NCBI RefSeq assembly: GCF_036013525.1
Contig: NZ_CP107853.1
Span: 8,866,001-8,930,000 of the forward strand
From: Nonomuraea sp. NBC_00507
GTDB lineage: Bacteria; Actinomycetota; Actinomycetes; Streptosporangiales; Streptosporangiaceae
DNA: 64,000 nt
Direction: 5' to 3'
Shown: positions 18,072 to 27,281 of the stretch, one piece after another
Numbering within the stretch: the stretch's first letter is position 1
Layout: each line of letters begins with the position of its first letter
The notes under the pieces: model-generated
What the model was told of the DNA's origin: nothing
What the model saw: only the letters and a program-made list of their open reading frames with translations
Database searches by the model: none
Made by a program: the position numbers and the translations under genes

Positions 18072-18852
18072 GACGTATTTCCTGCTGGCCTGGACGTGGA
18101 CCCGCGCCGCGGCCGCGTACCCGGCGTCGTTCTGGCTGATGGTCGCGCTCGGCGGCGTCATCGCCGCCCTCGACGTCGCCGTCATCCTGGTCATCTTCGC
18201 CAACACCACCTCGCTCGCCGGGTTCTCCCGCGAGGAGGTCCTCTTCCTGTACGGCACCTCCAGCGTGGCCTTCACCGTCTGCGACATGTTCGTCAGCAAC
18301 CTCGACCGGGTCAGCCAGCACATCAAGGCGGGCACGCTGGACACCTTCCTCATCCGGCCGGTCAGCGCGTGGCTGCAACTGGCCACCGACCACTTCAACG
18401 GCACCAGAGTCGGGCGAGTGATCCAGGCTGGCGTGGTGCTCGGCTACGCGCTGGCCGTGCTGGACCTCGACTGGCGGCGTGCCTGGCTGATCCCGGTCAT
18501 GCTGATCACGGGGATGGTCATCTTCACGGCGCTGTGGACGCTGGCCGGGGCGCTGCAGTTCGTGCTGACCGACGCCCCGGAGGTGGTCAGCTCCTTCACC
18601 TACGGCAGCCAGCAGCTCAGTCAATACCCGTTCAGCATCTACGGTCGCGACCTGGTCAGGGGCGTGACGTACGCGGTCCCGCTGGCCTTCATCAACTGGC
18701 AGCCGGGCCTGTACGCGCTGGGCCGCGACGACCCGTTCGGCACGCCGGAGTTCATGCGATTCATGGGGCCGGCCGCCGCGCTGGTTCTCGCCCTGCTGGC
18801 GGCGCTGGCCTGGCGGCAGGGCATCAGGCACTACCGATCCACGGGGAGTTGA
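18064..18852 (+). CDS. ABC-2 permease (viologen-exporter type), subunit 2
   Basis: Second membrane subunit, 262 residues, with about six helices (ASFWLMVALGGVIAALDVAV, VMLITGMVIFTALWTLAGAL, FMGPAAALVLALLAALAW) and the family block SQHIKAGTLDTFLIRPVSAW between helices 2 and 3. That block parallels IRSGDIALDLVRPASLQLW in subunit 1, so the two permeases are paralogues forming a heterodimer. It starts with GTG inside the end of the previous gene. The ATPase gene follows after two bases. Confidence 0.88.
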   Translation: MVRTYFLLAWTWTRAAAAYPASFWLMVALGGVIAALDVAVILVIFANTTSLAGFSREEVLFLYGTSSVAFTVCDMFVSNLDRVSQHIKAGTLDTFLIRPVSAWLQLATDHFNGTRVGRVIQAGVVLGYALAVLDLDWRRAWLIPVMLITGMVIFTALWTLAGALQFVLTDAPEVVSSFTYGSQQLSQYPFSIYGRDLVRGVTYAVPLAFINWQPGLYALGRDDPFGTPEFMRFMGPAAALVLALLAALAWRQGIRHYRSTGS

Positions 18853-18854
18853 GA

Positions 18855-19604
18855 ATGATCGAGCTCGAGCGGGCGGGACGCTCGTTCAAAGTGAAAAGGA
18901 CCGTCGTCCACGCCGTACGCGACCTGTCGTTCACCGTGTCGGCCGGGGAGTTCGTCGGCTACCTCGGGCCCAACGGGGCGGGCAAGTCCACCACGATCAA
19001 GATGTTGTGCGGCATCCTCACGCCCACCTCAGGACGGGTACGCGTGGCCGGGCTGGACCCGTCCCGCCGGCGCACCACGCTGGCGCGGCGGATCGGCGTG
19101 GTGTTCGGGCAGCGCACGACGCTGTGGTGGGACCTGCCGCTCGCCGACAGCTTCGAGCTGATCCGGCTGCTCTACAAGGTCGAGCGCGCGGCGTTCAGGT
19201 CACGGCTCGACGAGCTGACCGAGACCCTCGACCTCGGCGCGTTCCTGCGCACGCCGGTCCGGCAGCTCAGCCTCGGCCAGCGGATGCGCGGCGACCTGGC
19301 GGCCGCGCTGCTGCACGCGCCGGACGTGCTGGTGCTCGACGAGCCGACGATCGGGCTCGACGTGGTCAGCAAGGCCGGCATCCGGGAGTTCCTGCGCAAG
19401 CTCAACACCGAGGAGGGCACGACCGTGTTGCTGACCACGCACGACCTCGGCGACATCGAACGCCTGTGCCGCCGGGTGATGCTGATCGACCACGGGCGGC
19501 TGGCGTTCGACGGGACGCTGGAGGAGCTGATGGCCACCGCCCCCGACCAGTCCACGATCGAGGACGTCGTCACCCGCCTCTACACCGGCACCACTGCTCA
19601 GTAG
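18855..19604 (+). CDS. ABC transporter ATP-binding protein (exporter)
   Basis: ATPase of 249 residues energising the two upstream permeases. Walker A is GPNGAGKSTT, the signature is LSLGQRMRGDLAAALLH (LSLGQ, as usual for this subfamily), Walker B is VLVLDEPTIGLD and the H-loop is LLTTHDLGDIE. It follows the permease with a GGAG and two-base spacing. Its stop codon overlaps the stop of the convergent membrane-protein gene by 7 bp. The exported substrate is unknown; relatives export cationic drugs such as viologens. Confidence 0.93.
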   Translation: MIELERAGRSFKVKRTVVHAVRDLSFTVSAGEFVGYLGPNGAGKSTTIKMLCGILTPTSGRVRVAGLDPSRRRTTLARRIGVVFGQRTTLWWDLPLADSFELIRLLYKVERAAFRSRLDELTETLDLGAFLRTPVRQLSLGQRMRGDLAAALLHAPDVLVLDEPTIGLDVVSKAGIREFLRKLNTEEGTTVLLTTHDLGDIERLCRRVMLIDHGRLAFDGTLEELMATAPDQSTIEDVVTRLYTGTTAQ

Positions 19605-20080
19605 TAGGTGCTCTCGGACGCGGGCTCGTACTCCTCGTCCAGGTCGTCGCGCTGGCGCGACCAGCGCGACGGCATCAGCACCGGGATGAACAGCGCCACG
19701 CCGAGCAGGGCGAACACGCCCGTCGTCAGCATGGTCTTGGCGCCGAACCCCGCGTCCCTGATGATCTGGTTCACCGACGGCTCGGACGGGATGAGGGACA
19801 GCGCCCTGTTCACGTCGAGCGCGTAGATGACCGTCCACGCCAGCAGGACCATGGACGGCACGAAGGCCGCCAGCGGGGAGACCCTGCCCGCCACCACGAG
19901 CCCGAGGACGAGGCCGACCGCGGCCATCGCGCCGAGCGCGATCCACATCTTCTGGCTGTCCGGCGGAGCCGCCGCCGCACTGCCGACGGCTTGCTGTACA
20001 GCCCAGCCGCCACCTGCCACCACGGCTGCCGTTACTACAAGCCCGATAAGCAAACCCGCCAAGTGCCGCAACGTTCTCAC
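19598..20080 (-). CDS. Conserved four-helix membrane protein
   Basis: A 160-residue membrane protein of unknown function with four hydrophobic segments: LAGLLIGLVVTAAVVAGGGW, IALGAMAAVGLVLGLVVAG, AFVPSMVLLAWTVIYALDV and MLTTGVFALLGVALFIPVLM. It ends in a charged cytosolic tail (RQRDDLDEEYEPASE). It converges on the ABC ATPase gene and overlaps it at the stop codons. No motif suggests a reaction; coding character and clean topology make it a real gene. Confidence 0.75.
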   Translation of the reverse strand: MRTLRHLAGLLIGLVVTAAVVAGGGWAVQQAVGSAAAAPPDSQKMWIALGAMAAVGLVLGLVVAGRVSPLAAFVPSMVLLAWTVIYALDVNRALSLIPSEPSVNQIIRDAGFGAKTMLTTGVFALLGVALFIPVLMPSRWSRQRDDLDEEYEPASESTYY

Positions 20081-20192
20081 CTCTGTATCAACGTAATCGG
20101 CACGACCCTAGCGACAAATGCCGCAAACCGACCAGGCATTGAGCACTTGAGGTCTCAAGACACCCTGCCCCGTGAGACCATGTGGCACACCC

Positions 20193-20726
20193 ATGCGCGC
20201 GCAACTTCCCCTCCGGCTCGCGCGGACGGCCGCCTTCTCCGCCGTCTGCGTGATCCTCGCCACGCTCGCACACGTCGTGGGTGGCGGCTCGGGTCCCGAG
20301 CCGTGGCCCGCCGGGCTGGGGCTCGCGGCGGTGGCCGGGCTGGGGCTGGCCCTGTGCGGCAAGGAACGTTCTCCCGCGACCGTCAACGGTGTGCTGGCGG
20401 TGGCGCAGCTCGGGCTGCACGAGCTGTTCGCCGGCGACGACACCGCCTACGTCTCCGTGCACGTCCACGGAGACGGCCTGGCGGTCAACGCCGGGATGTT
20501 GCTCGCCCACCTGACGGCCACGCTGATCACCGGCGTGTGGCTGGCGCGCGGCGAGGCCGCGCTCTGGTCGCTACTGCGCCGCCTCGGCCGCCGTCTCGTC
20601 CTGTTGCGCCCGGTGGCGGTGCCCGCCGTGCGTGTGTACGTGCCGGTCGTCTTCGCCCGGGTCGTCCCGCCCCAGCCGGGGTTCCGGCACTGTCTGGCCA
20701 GGCGTGGTCCTCCACTTCCCGCCTGA
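20193..20726 (+). CDS. Membrane protein of actinobacterial copper (YcnI) loci
   Basis: A 177-residue protein with about four helices and the block NAGMLLAHLTATLITGVWLA followed by RGEAALWSLLRRL. It ends with the short tail RRGPPLPA, a pattern I associate with a membrane protein that precedes YcnI in many actinomycetes. Several His residues (ELFAGDDTAYVSVHVHGD, LAHL) could bind copper. The ATG at 20193 is preferred over a GTG seven codons upstream. The YcnI gene follows after 79 bp, which include a 15-base perfect stem-loop. Confidence 0.7.
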   Translation: MRAQLPLRLARTAAFSAVCVILATLAHVVGGGSGPEPWPAGLGLAAVAGLGLALCGKERSPATVNGVLAVAQLGLHELFAGDDTAYVSVHVHGDGLAVNAGMLLAHLTATLITGVWLARGEAALWSLLRRLGRRLVLLRPVAVPAVRVYVPVVFARVVPPQPGFRHCLARRGPPLPA

Positions 20727-20757
20727 CCTTCTGACACCTCTTTTTCTCGCTCTTGTC

Positions 20758-20778
20758 AGCTCGGGAGCTTCGCTCCCT
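20758..20778 (+). repeat. Dispersed hairpin repeat, copy 1
   Basis: A 21-base sequence containing GGGAGC-TTC-GCTCCC (20763-20777), a 6-bp perfect stem with a 3-base loop followed by TTT. The same 21 bases recur exactly at 36341-36361. Here it is intergenic, just before ycnI, and could act as an attenuator or partial terminator. Confidence 0.75.
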
Positions 20779-20805
20779 TTGAATTCAGCCAAGTGGAGTT
20801 TCGCC

Positions 20806-21516
20806 ATGTCCTTCGTACGCCGTGCCGCGACCGTGCTCGCCGCCGCCACCGCTCTCACCGCCGGTCTGGCGCTGCCCGCGCTGGCCCACGTCACCGTCCA
20901 GCCGGGCACCGCCGAGCAGGGGTCCTTCACCAAGGTCGCGTTCCGGGTGCCGAACGAGCGTGACACCGCCTCGACCACCAAGATCGAAGTCAGCTTCCCC
21001 GCCGACCACCCGCTGGCCTTCGTGTCGGTCAAGCCCCTGCCCGGATGGGAGGTGAAGGTGACGGAAGGCAAGCTGCCCACGCCGGTCAAGACCGAGTACG
21101 GCGACCTGGAGGAGGCCGTCACCACAATCGTCTGGTCGGGCGGGAAGATCAACCCGGGTGAGTTCCAGGAGTTCGAGGTGTCCATGGGGCAGCTGCCCAA
21201 GGACACGGATCAGCTGCTGTTCCCGACGAAGCAGACGTACTCGAACGGGGAGGTCGTGGACTGGGCCGAGGCACCGAAGGCGGACGGCACGGAGGTCGAG
21301 CACCCGGCTCCGCTGCTCAAGCTCGTCCCCGCCGCCGCCTCCGCGTCCGCTTCCCCCAGCACAGCCGCGGCGGCCGCCTCCCCGGCCGCGACCTCGGTGG
21401 TCTTGAACCCGGCCGCGTCTGACGGCACCGCGCGCCTGCTGGGCGGCGCCGGCCTGGCGGTGGGCGTCGTCGGCGTCGTCCTCGCCGCCCTCGGCCTCCG
21501 CCGCCGCTCAGCCTGA
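20806..21516 (+). CDS. ycnI: YcnI-like copper-binding exported protein
   Basis: DUF1775 (YcnI) protein of 236 residues. The signal peptide (residues 1-27) ends ALPALA, leaving the mature N-terminal His of HVTVQPG, which in characterised YcnI ligates copper in a brace-like site. The domain continues AFRVPNERDTASTTKIEVSF, LPGWEVKV, FQEFEVSMGQLP and VVDWAEAP, all typical. A Ser/Ala/Pro linker leads to a C-terminal helix (GLAVGVVGVVLAALGL) and RRRSA, a membrane anchor. The GGAG before the ATG fits. It likely binds copper outside the cell and works with the upstream membrane protein; no CopC/CopD gene is adjacent. Confidence 0.92.
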   Translation: MSFVRRAATVLAAATALTAGLALPALAHVTVQPGTAEQGSFTKVAFRVPNERDTASTTKIEVSFPADHPLAFVSVKPLPGWEVKVTEGKLPTPVKTEYGDLEEAVTTIVWSGGKINPGEFQEFEVSMGQLPKDTDQLLFPTKQTYSNGEVVDWAEAPKADGTEVEHPAPLLKLVPAAASASASPSTAAAAASPAATSVVLNPAASDGTARLLGGAGLAVGVVGVVLAALGLRRRSA

Positions 21517-21555
21517 CACGCGCGCCGCGCACAGCCCGGCGCGCGTGGCGGCCGG

Positions 21556-24198
21556 CTACCGCACTGGGACCTGGGAGGCTGTTGTGCCGCCGCCGGCGGC
21601 CTCCCAGCCGGACACCACCGTCGGCGAGGCGTCCATGGCGCGGGTCAGGGGGACGGTCACGGTCGTCGTGCCTTTGGCGGACACCGTGACGACCCGGCTG
21701 CCTGCCGTTCCCCGAGCATCGCGGACGAACAGGTGGGCCTTGCCGGCGGCGGCCGCGCGCACCGTCACCTTCACTCCGTCCGGCACGCCCGTCGCCGCGG
21801 TCACCTGGCCGCTCGCGGACGCTTGCGCCGCGGGCCCGCCGCCCACGGGGACGTGCGCGCGGACCGCCTGCTCCAGCGACTGCGGCGAGTCCAGGCTGGA
21901 CAGGGCGGTGTCGGGGATCACCGGATCGGGCGCCGGCCGGTCCGCGGGCGGCCGGTACCCCGGCAGGGTCGCCACGCCCCACCGGTACGGGTCGCCCTGT
22001 ACGCCGCCCCACGTTGACCAGCCGATCCGGGTCTGGCCGGTCTTGTCCTGCGTGTCGGAGTCGTAGACCAGGATGTTCAGGCCCAGGTGCTCGGGGTCGA
22101 CGGAGCCGGGAAGGGCCTCCATCGGGATGGACATCTCCACCGTGTACGCGCCGGAGGAGACTGAAGAGGCGATCCGCACGCCCGTGGCGGGACCCTGGCG
22201 GTTGTCTGCGTCCCGCAGCGCGCACGGCGGACCTTCGGCGGTTACCGGCAGGACCGCTGCCTTGAAGGTCGTGGAGGTGTTCTCGGACGTGCCGCGCGGG
22301 TCGAGGGTGACCTCCACCGCGTCGGTACGCCAGTGCCGCTTGCAGTCGGCGGCGGCCAGCCGCGTGCCCAGCACGTCGTCCTTCACCTGCACCACGACGT
22401 ACAACGTGTCCTCGCGCCAGGCCAGCTTGGCCGTGCCCGAGCAGTCGTCCGCCGACGAGCACGCGCTGCCCTCCCACCGGCGGGAGAGGTCGAGCGCGGT
22501 CCCGGTGTACTCGCCGTCGCCCTCGGCGCCGTCCACGGTGGGCTCCGTAGACGCCGCCTGCGGGATCGTGGTGGCCGGGACGAGTTCGAGCGCGGGCCGT
22601 CCGGTGACCGCGCCGTCCACGGTGACGGTGTAGGCGTAGTCGCCGCCCTCGTTGGAGGTCTTCAGCGAGGTGTCGGTGTTGGTGACGGTGAACGGCACCG
22701 TCACCGACGCCCCGGGGCCCAGGTCGCGGTAGGCGGCCTCGGCGCGGTCGGCGGCGAAGCCGGCGGGCAGGTCCACGCGTACGGTGCCGGACCGGGCGGC
22801 GTCGCCCACGTTCGTCACCACGACACCGATCTGCCGGGAGCCGCCGGACGGGAGGGTGAGCACGGGCGTGACCAGCCCGCGCAGCTGCGGCACACCTACC
22901 TCGCTCACCCACGACTCGTACTGGTCGACCTGGGGAAGCAGGTGCTGCTGCCCGCGTACGGCGGGGCCCGCCTCGACCTGCCGGTCGGTGTAGCCCCGTC
23001 CCCTTTCGGTGGTCAGCACGGCTCCGATCCTGGTCCTGCCGGCCGCGCTCTGGGGCGGTGTCACGGTGAAGCGCGCCGAACCGGTGCGTCCGGCGGCGAT
23101 CCGGCCGAGGTCGCCGGAGCCCGTGACCGTCCAGCCCTCGGGCACCCGGAGCGCCGCGGACGAGCGGCCCAGCGGCTCGCGAGCGGCGCTCGCGGCGACC
23201 TCGACGGTGAAGGGGGTGCCGGGGCGGACGTCGAACGTGCTGGTCCGCAGGCCGAGCTGGGTCCCGAGCGGGACGGTCCCCGCCGCCCTGGTCAGCGCCC
23301 CGTCGAGGATGGCCGTCGGCGCGGCCGCCGCCGGGGTTCCCGGCTCGGGGAACGGCACCCGCGCGTCCACCTGGGTGAAGAAGTCGCAGCCCAGTTGGGC
23401 GGGGTCGGACGGCACGTCGGGGAAGACGGCCCAGCCCTGGGAGGCGTAGGTGCGCTGGGCGTCACGCTCGATCGCGGCCCACGTCCGGCCGCGCTGCGAG
23501 GGGCGTCCGCTCCACACGCCGTACACGTTCTGTGCCGGGTTGGCGGGCCGGAACGACGCGGCGCACGAGGGCCCGGTCTGCGAGGTGCCGCGCCCGCCGC
23601 CGGTGAGCAGCCGCGCGGGCGCGAAGGGACGCAGTCCTTCGCGGGTGATCTGCCCGGGGAACGCCTTCGGGTCGGCCGCCGCGTAGAACGCCTCGATGGC
23701 CAGCCGCGCGGCCTCCTGGTGGTTGCCGTGGTTGCCCGGCGTCGGGGCGGGGTCCATGGTCAGCAGAATCTCCGGCCGGGTCTGCCGGATGGTCCGCACG
23801 ACCTTCTCGAGGGTGTCGCCGCCCCAGACCTGGTCGGTCAGCGGGGCGCTGACCGTGTAGTAGAAGTCGACGTCGTCCAGGTTGAACACCTCGCCGATGC
23901 CGGCTTTGGCGACAGCCGTCCGCTCCTCAGCCTCGCGCAGCAGCCCGAGCGCCGGGCCCTCCTCGGGGCCGACGGCGTTGCCGCCGCCCTCGCCGCGGGT
24001 GACGGTGACGACGCCGGTGCGCACGTCGTGGTCCTCGTTCCACTGGCCGAGCGTGGACAGGGTGAACGCCTCGTCGTCGGGGTGCGCGCCGACGAACAAC
24101 ACGTCCAGGTCCACGGGCGCCTCGGCGGCCTCGGCGTCGGCCGGTAGAGCGGGCAACAGCGCGGAAACGGTGACCAACGCCATCAACAGTCGTCGCAT
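21556..24198 (-). CDS. Secreted PIG-L deacetylase with NEW3-like and CBM9-like domains
   Basis: An 880-residue exported enzyme. A signal peptide (1-25) is followed by a PIG-L/LmbE zinc deacetylase domain (about 30-280) with the metal motif AHPDDE (His39, Asp42) and a second His in GNHGNHQEA. Two Ig-like NEW3-type regions follow (about 320-420 and 440-540, e.g. VVVTNVGDAARSGTVRVDLP). Residues about 560-770 resemble a family 9 carbohydrate-binding or cytochrome-like domain (CKRHWRTDAVEVTLDPRG, YTVEMSIPMEALPG, GLNILVYDSDTQDKTG). The tail is Ala/Val-rich. It is the last gene of the sugar ABC operon, 15 bp after the MalG-type permease, so it probably removes N-acetyl groups from a glycan taken up by that transporter. 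Confidence 0.88.
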   Translation of the reverse strand: MRRLLMALVTVSALLPALPADAEAAEAPVDLDVLFVGAHPDDEAFTLSTLGQWNEDHDVRTGVVTVTRGEGGGNAVGPEEGPALGLLREAEERTAVAKAGIGEVFNLDDVDFYYTVSAPLTDQVWGGDTLEKVVRTIRQTRPEILLTMDPAPTPGNHGNHQEAARLAIEAFYAAADPKAFPGQITREGLRPFAPARLLTGGGRGTSQTGPSCAASFRPANPAQNVYGVWSGRPSQRGRTWAAIERDAQRTYASQGWAVFPDVPSDPAQLGCDFFTQVDARVPFPEPGTPAAAAPTAILDGALTRAAGTVPLGTQLGLRTSTFDVRPGTPFTVEVAASAAREPLGRSSAALRVPEGWTVTGSGDLGRIAAGRTGSARFTVTPPQSAAGRTRIGAVLTTERGRGYTDRQVEAGPAVRGQQHLLPQVDQYESWVSEVGVPQLRGLVTPVLTLPSGGSRQIGVVVTNVGDAARSGTVRVDLPAGFAADRAEAAYRDLGPGASVTVPFTVTNTDTSLKTSNEGGDYAYTVTVDGAVTGRPALELVPATTIPQAASTEPTVDGAEGDGEYTGTALDLSRRWEGSACSSADDCSGTAKLAWREDTLYVVVQVKDDVLGTRLAAADCKRHWRTDAVEVTLDPRGTSENTSTTFKAAVLPVTAEGPPCALRDADNRQGPATGVRIASSVSSGAYTVEMSIPMEALPGSVDPEHLGLNILVYDSDTQDKTGQTRIGWSTWGGVQGDPYRWGVATLPGYRPPADRPAPDPVIPDTALSSLDSPQSLEQAVRAHVPVGGGPAAQASASGQVTAATGVPDGVKVTVRAAAAGKAHLFVRDARGTAGSRVVTVSAKGTTTVTVPLTRAMDASPTVVSGWEAAGGGTTASQVPVR

Positions 24199-24213
24199 GG
24201 AACCTCCGTGGGG

Positions 24214-25014
24214 TTATTCGCGGACCGCCCCCTGGAGCAGGCCGCGGACGAAGTGTCGCTGGAGGAACAAGTAGAAGATCACGACCGGGGTCGCCACGAT
24301 GACCGACCCGGCGGCGAGGAGGGTGAAGCCGGAGGTGTACTGGCCCTGGAAGAACGCCAGCCCGAGGGGCGCGGTCCGCAGCGACTCGCTGGTCACCATG
24401 ATCAGCGGGATGAGGAACTCGTTCCACGTCCACATGAAGACCAGCACGGTCAGGGTGACGAGGGCGGGCCGGGCCGGCGGCACCAGCACCTGCCACAGGA
24501 TGCGCCACGTCGAGGCCCCGTCGATGCGGGCGGCCTCGACGATCGCCCGGTTGGATGCGCGGAAGTACGCCCGCATCCAGAACGTGCCGAACGCCACCGA
24601 CAACGCCACCTGAGGCAGCGCCACCGACCAGAATGTGTCGATCAGTCCGAGGGTGCGCAGGTCGAAGTAGAGCGGCACCGCGACGGCCTCGCTCGGCATC
24701 ATGATCCCGAGCATGAACAGGTAGAACAGCACCGACTGGCCGCGGAAGCGCATGGTGCCGAACGCGTATCCGCTCATGATCGACAGCAGCACGCTGACGA
24801 CCACGACGAACGACGACACCATCAGGCTGCTGCGCAGGTACGTGCCGAACCGGCCGATCTCCCACGCCGCCGTGAAGTTCCCGAGCCCGGCCGTGCCGCC
24901 GCTGTCGGCGGGCCCGAGCGCGGCCGACAGGATGGTCACGATGGGGAAGAGCGCGAACGCGGCGAACACCGACAGGATGACGTAGTTGGCCGCCCGCTCC
25001 CCGCGCGAGATCAC
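24214..25014 (-). CDS. Carbohydrate ABC transporter permease, MalG type
   Basis: CUT1-family permease of 266 residues with six helices and the EAA loop EAARIDGASTWRILWQVLVP that docks on the ATPase. The GTG start overlaps the stop of the MalF-type gene (GTGA). Together with it and the lipoprotein it forms a sugar importer. No ATPase gene is in the operon, as usual in actinomycetes, where a shared MsiK-type ATPase serves several such importers. Confidence 0.93.
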   Translation of the reverse strand: MISRGERAANYVILSVFAAFALFPIVTILSAALGPADSGGTAGLGNFTAAWEIGRFGTYLRSSLMVSSFVVVVSVLLSIMSGYAFGTMRFRGQSVLFYLFMLGIMMPSEAVAVPLYFDLRTLGLIDTFWSVALPQVALSVAFGTFWMRAYFRASNRAIVEAARIDGASTWRILWQVLVPPARPALVTLTVLVFMWTWNEFLIPLIMVTSESLRTAPLGLAFFQGQYTSGFTLLAAGSVIVATPVVIFYLFLQRHFVRGLLQGAVRE

Positions 25015-25907
25015 GTGACCCTCCTGTCCGCGAACCGGTTGATCCCGAACGAGATCACGAAGATGACGACGGTCAGCGTGACGCCGATCGCCGCCGCCGA
25101 GCCGACCTGGCTGAGCCCGAAGGCCCGGTGGTAGACCTCGTACGAGGGCACCGACGTCGAGTCGCCTGGCCCGCCCCGCGTCGTGATGTACACCAGGTCG
25201 AACGTGCGCAAGGCGGCGATGACCGTCAGCGTCAGGGCGACCGCGATCTCCCCGCGCACCGACGGCAGCGTGACCGCGAAGAACTCCCGCACCGCGCCCG
25301 CCCCGTCCAGCCGCGCCGCCTCGTACAACTCGGCGGGAATGCGGCTCATCCCGGCCAGCAGCAGCACGGTCACCAGGCCCGTCTCGAACCACGTGCCCAC
25401 CACGCCGACCGCCGGCAGGGCGAAGGTGTAGTCGCCCAGCCAGCCCCGGGTCAGCGCGTCCAGCCCCAGCGCGCCGAGCAGCGTGTTGAGCGTGCCGTCG
25501 GGCGCGTACACTCGCCGCCACGCCACGGCCACGACGACCATGGCGACGACCTGCGGCAGGAACACCACGGTGCGGAAGAACCCCAGCCCGCGCACCTTGG
25601 CGTGGTTGAGGATCGCGGCCAGCCCCAGCCCGATCACCAGCGGCCCTGCCGCGTAGAAGACGATGAGGACCAGCGCGTGGCCGAAGGCGGCCCGCAACCC
25701 TTCGTCGGCGACGATCGCGGCATAGTTCTCCAGGCCGACCCATCTGCCCAGGGACAGGCCGTCCCAGTCGTACAACGAGAACTGCACCGCGCGGCCGATC
25801 GGATAGAGCAGGAACGCCGCGTACACGGCGAAGGCCGGCAGCACGTACAGGTAGGCGACGCGGCGGGGCTCCCCGGGAGGCCGGGTCCCCATCGTCGGCT
25901 GGGTCAT
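25011..25907 (-). CDS. Carbohydrate ABC transporter permease, MalF type
   Basis: CUT1 permease of 298 residues with six helices (YVLPAFAVYAAFLLYPIGRA first) and the EAA loop EAARLDGAGAVREFFAVTLP. TTRGGPGDSTSVPSYEVY is the conserved MalF-type periplasmic block near the end. It overlaps both the upstream lipoprotein gene and the downstream MalG-type gene by 4 bp, so the three are translationally coupled. Partner of the adjacent permease. Confidence 0.93.
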   Translation of the reverse strand: MTQPTMGTRPPGEPRRVAYLYVLPAFAVYAAFLLYPIGRAVQFSLYDWDGLSLGRWVGLENYAAIVADEGLRAAFGHALVLIVFYAAGPLVIGLGLAAILNHAKVRGLGFFRTVVFLPQVVAMVVVAVAWRRVYAPDGTLNTLLGALGLDALTRGWLGDYTFALPAVGVVGTWFETGLVTVLLLAGMSRIPAELYEAARLDGAGAVREFFAVTLPSVRGEIAVALTLTVIAALRTFDLVYITTRGGPGDSTSVPSYEVYHRAFGLSQVGSAAAIGVTLTVVIFVISFGINRFADRRVT

Positions 25908-27277
25908 CCGTTGCTCTCGGCGAAGGTCTTGTAGTCCTTCTCCAGCGTGGCCAGGAACTCCTGCGGCGTCGCCTTCTTGGCCAGCAGGTCCTGCAGCGCC
26001 GCCCCCAGCGTGTCGGCGAATGTCGGGGTGGCATAGTCCAGGTACGGCACCAGCCCGTTCTTCGCGGTCACGGTCCCGAACGCGGTGAAGACGTCCTGCT
26101 GCGGCCCCTTGGCCACGCTCTGCTGGTCGGTCTCGGCGACCGGCAGGTTCCCTGTCTCGGTGAGCACCTTCATGGCGTCGGCGCTGGTGATGAAGTTGAT
26201 GTACGCCGCCGCCGCGTCCGGGTTGGGGCTCTTGGCGGTGATCGCGAACGGCAGCCCCGTGCCGCCCGTCGCGACCGGCGGCGCGTCGGCCGTGACGCCT
26301 GGCGGCAGCATGAACCCCAGGTCGTCACCCAGGGCCTTCTGCAGATCGGCGAGGAGCCAGGTGCCCGCGATCATGAAGGCGCCCTGGCCCTTGCCGAACG
26401 CCTGCCACGCCGGGTCGTACCCCTGGCCGTTGAAGCCCTTGGCGAAGTAGCCCTTGTCGACCCAGCCGACGAGCTGCTCGGCGGCGGTGGTGTTCTCGGT
26501 CGTGTTCCAGGAGGCGCCCTTGCGGCCGAAGGCGAGCGTGCCGATCTGACCGGGCGGGACGTGGCGGCCCTGCACGGTGCCGAACACGTGGACGGCCGGC
26601 CACTTGTCGAGGTTGCCGAGCTGCAGCGGCACCTCGCCGCCGGCCTTGGCCGTGGCCAGCGCCGTCTCGAAGTCGGCCCACGTCTTCGGCGGCTCCAGGC
26701 CGAGCTTGGTGAGCTTGGCCCGGTTGTAGAAGATGCCGACGACCTCGCCGACCTGCGGCAGGCCGTACAGGTTGCCCTCGCCGAACAGCTTGCCGTCGGC
26801 GCTGTAGCGCGAGTACCGCAGCACCGACTCGGGGTAGCGCTGCTTCCACCCGTACACGTCGGCGTAGGCGTCCAGCGGGCGTAGCTGACCGGCCTTGACG
26901 AACGCGCCCATCGCGGAGCGGCCGTTGTTGGCCTCCACCACGTCCGGCGGCTCGTTGCCGCTCAGCGCCAGGCGCAGGGTGGTGTTGAGGTCGTCGAAGG
27001 AGCGGGAGACCCGGTTCAGCTTGATGTTGGGGTATTTGGCCTGGAAGGCGTCGTTGAGCTGCTTCATCTGGGCCGCCTGCCCGCCGCGTACCTCCTGATC
27101 CCAGACGGTCAGCGTGACGTTGCCGAGCGCGGCGGCATCGGTGCGCACCGCACTCGGCGACCCTGAAGACGACCCCGCGGGCGAGGCCGGCGACGGCGGG
27201 GCCGAGGAGCCGGGCGCGCACGCGGTCAGGACCAGCATGCCCGCGGCGAGCGCGGCGAGTCGCATCGGGGGGGTCAT
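25904..27277 (-). CDS. Sugar ABC transporter solute-binding lipoprotein
   Basis: Extracellular binding protein of 457 residues. The N-terminal signal ends in the lipobox LTAC (Cys20), followed by a Ser/Pro-rich linker, so it is a lipoprotein. The SBP family 1 fold is indicated by LTVWDQEVRGGQAAQMKQLN, FQAKYPNIKLNRVSRSFDD, PPDVVEANNGRSAMGAFVKA and GKGQGAFMIAGTWLLADL. It gives the uptake system its specificity, probably for an oligosaccharide. It starts 4 bp after the PfkB kinase gene and overlaps the MalF-type gene. Confidence 0.94.
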   Translation of the reverse strand: MTPPMRLAALAAGMLVLTACAPGSSAPPSPASPAGSSSGSPSAVRTDAAALGNVTLTVWDQEVRGGQAAQMKQLNDAFQAKYPNIKLNRVSRSFDDLNTTLRLALSGNEPPDVVEANNGRSAMGAFVKAGQLRPLDAYADVYGWKQRYPESVLRYSRYSADGKLFGEGNLYGLPQVGEVVGIFYNRAKLTKLGLEPPKTWADFETALATAKAGGEVPLQLGNLDKWPAVHVFGTVQGRHVPPGQIGTLAFGRKGASWNTTENTTAAEQLVGWVDKGYFAKGFNGQGYDPAWQAFGKGQGAFMIAGTWLLADLQKALGDDLGFMLPPGVTADAPPVATGGTGLPFAITAKSPNPDAAAAYINFITSADAMKVLTETGNLPVAETDQQSVAKGPQQDVFTAFGTVTAKNGLVPYLDYATPTFADTLGAALQDLLAKKATPQEFLATLEKDYKTFAESNG

Positions 27278-27281
27278 GGTG

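Noticed and set aside
22333..24147. A 604-codon open frame on the plus strand
   Set aside because: Lies antisense inside the PIG-L deacetylase gene, whose zinc motif, signal peptide and operon position are convincing.
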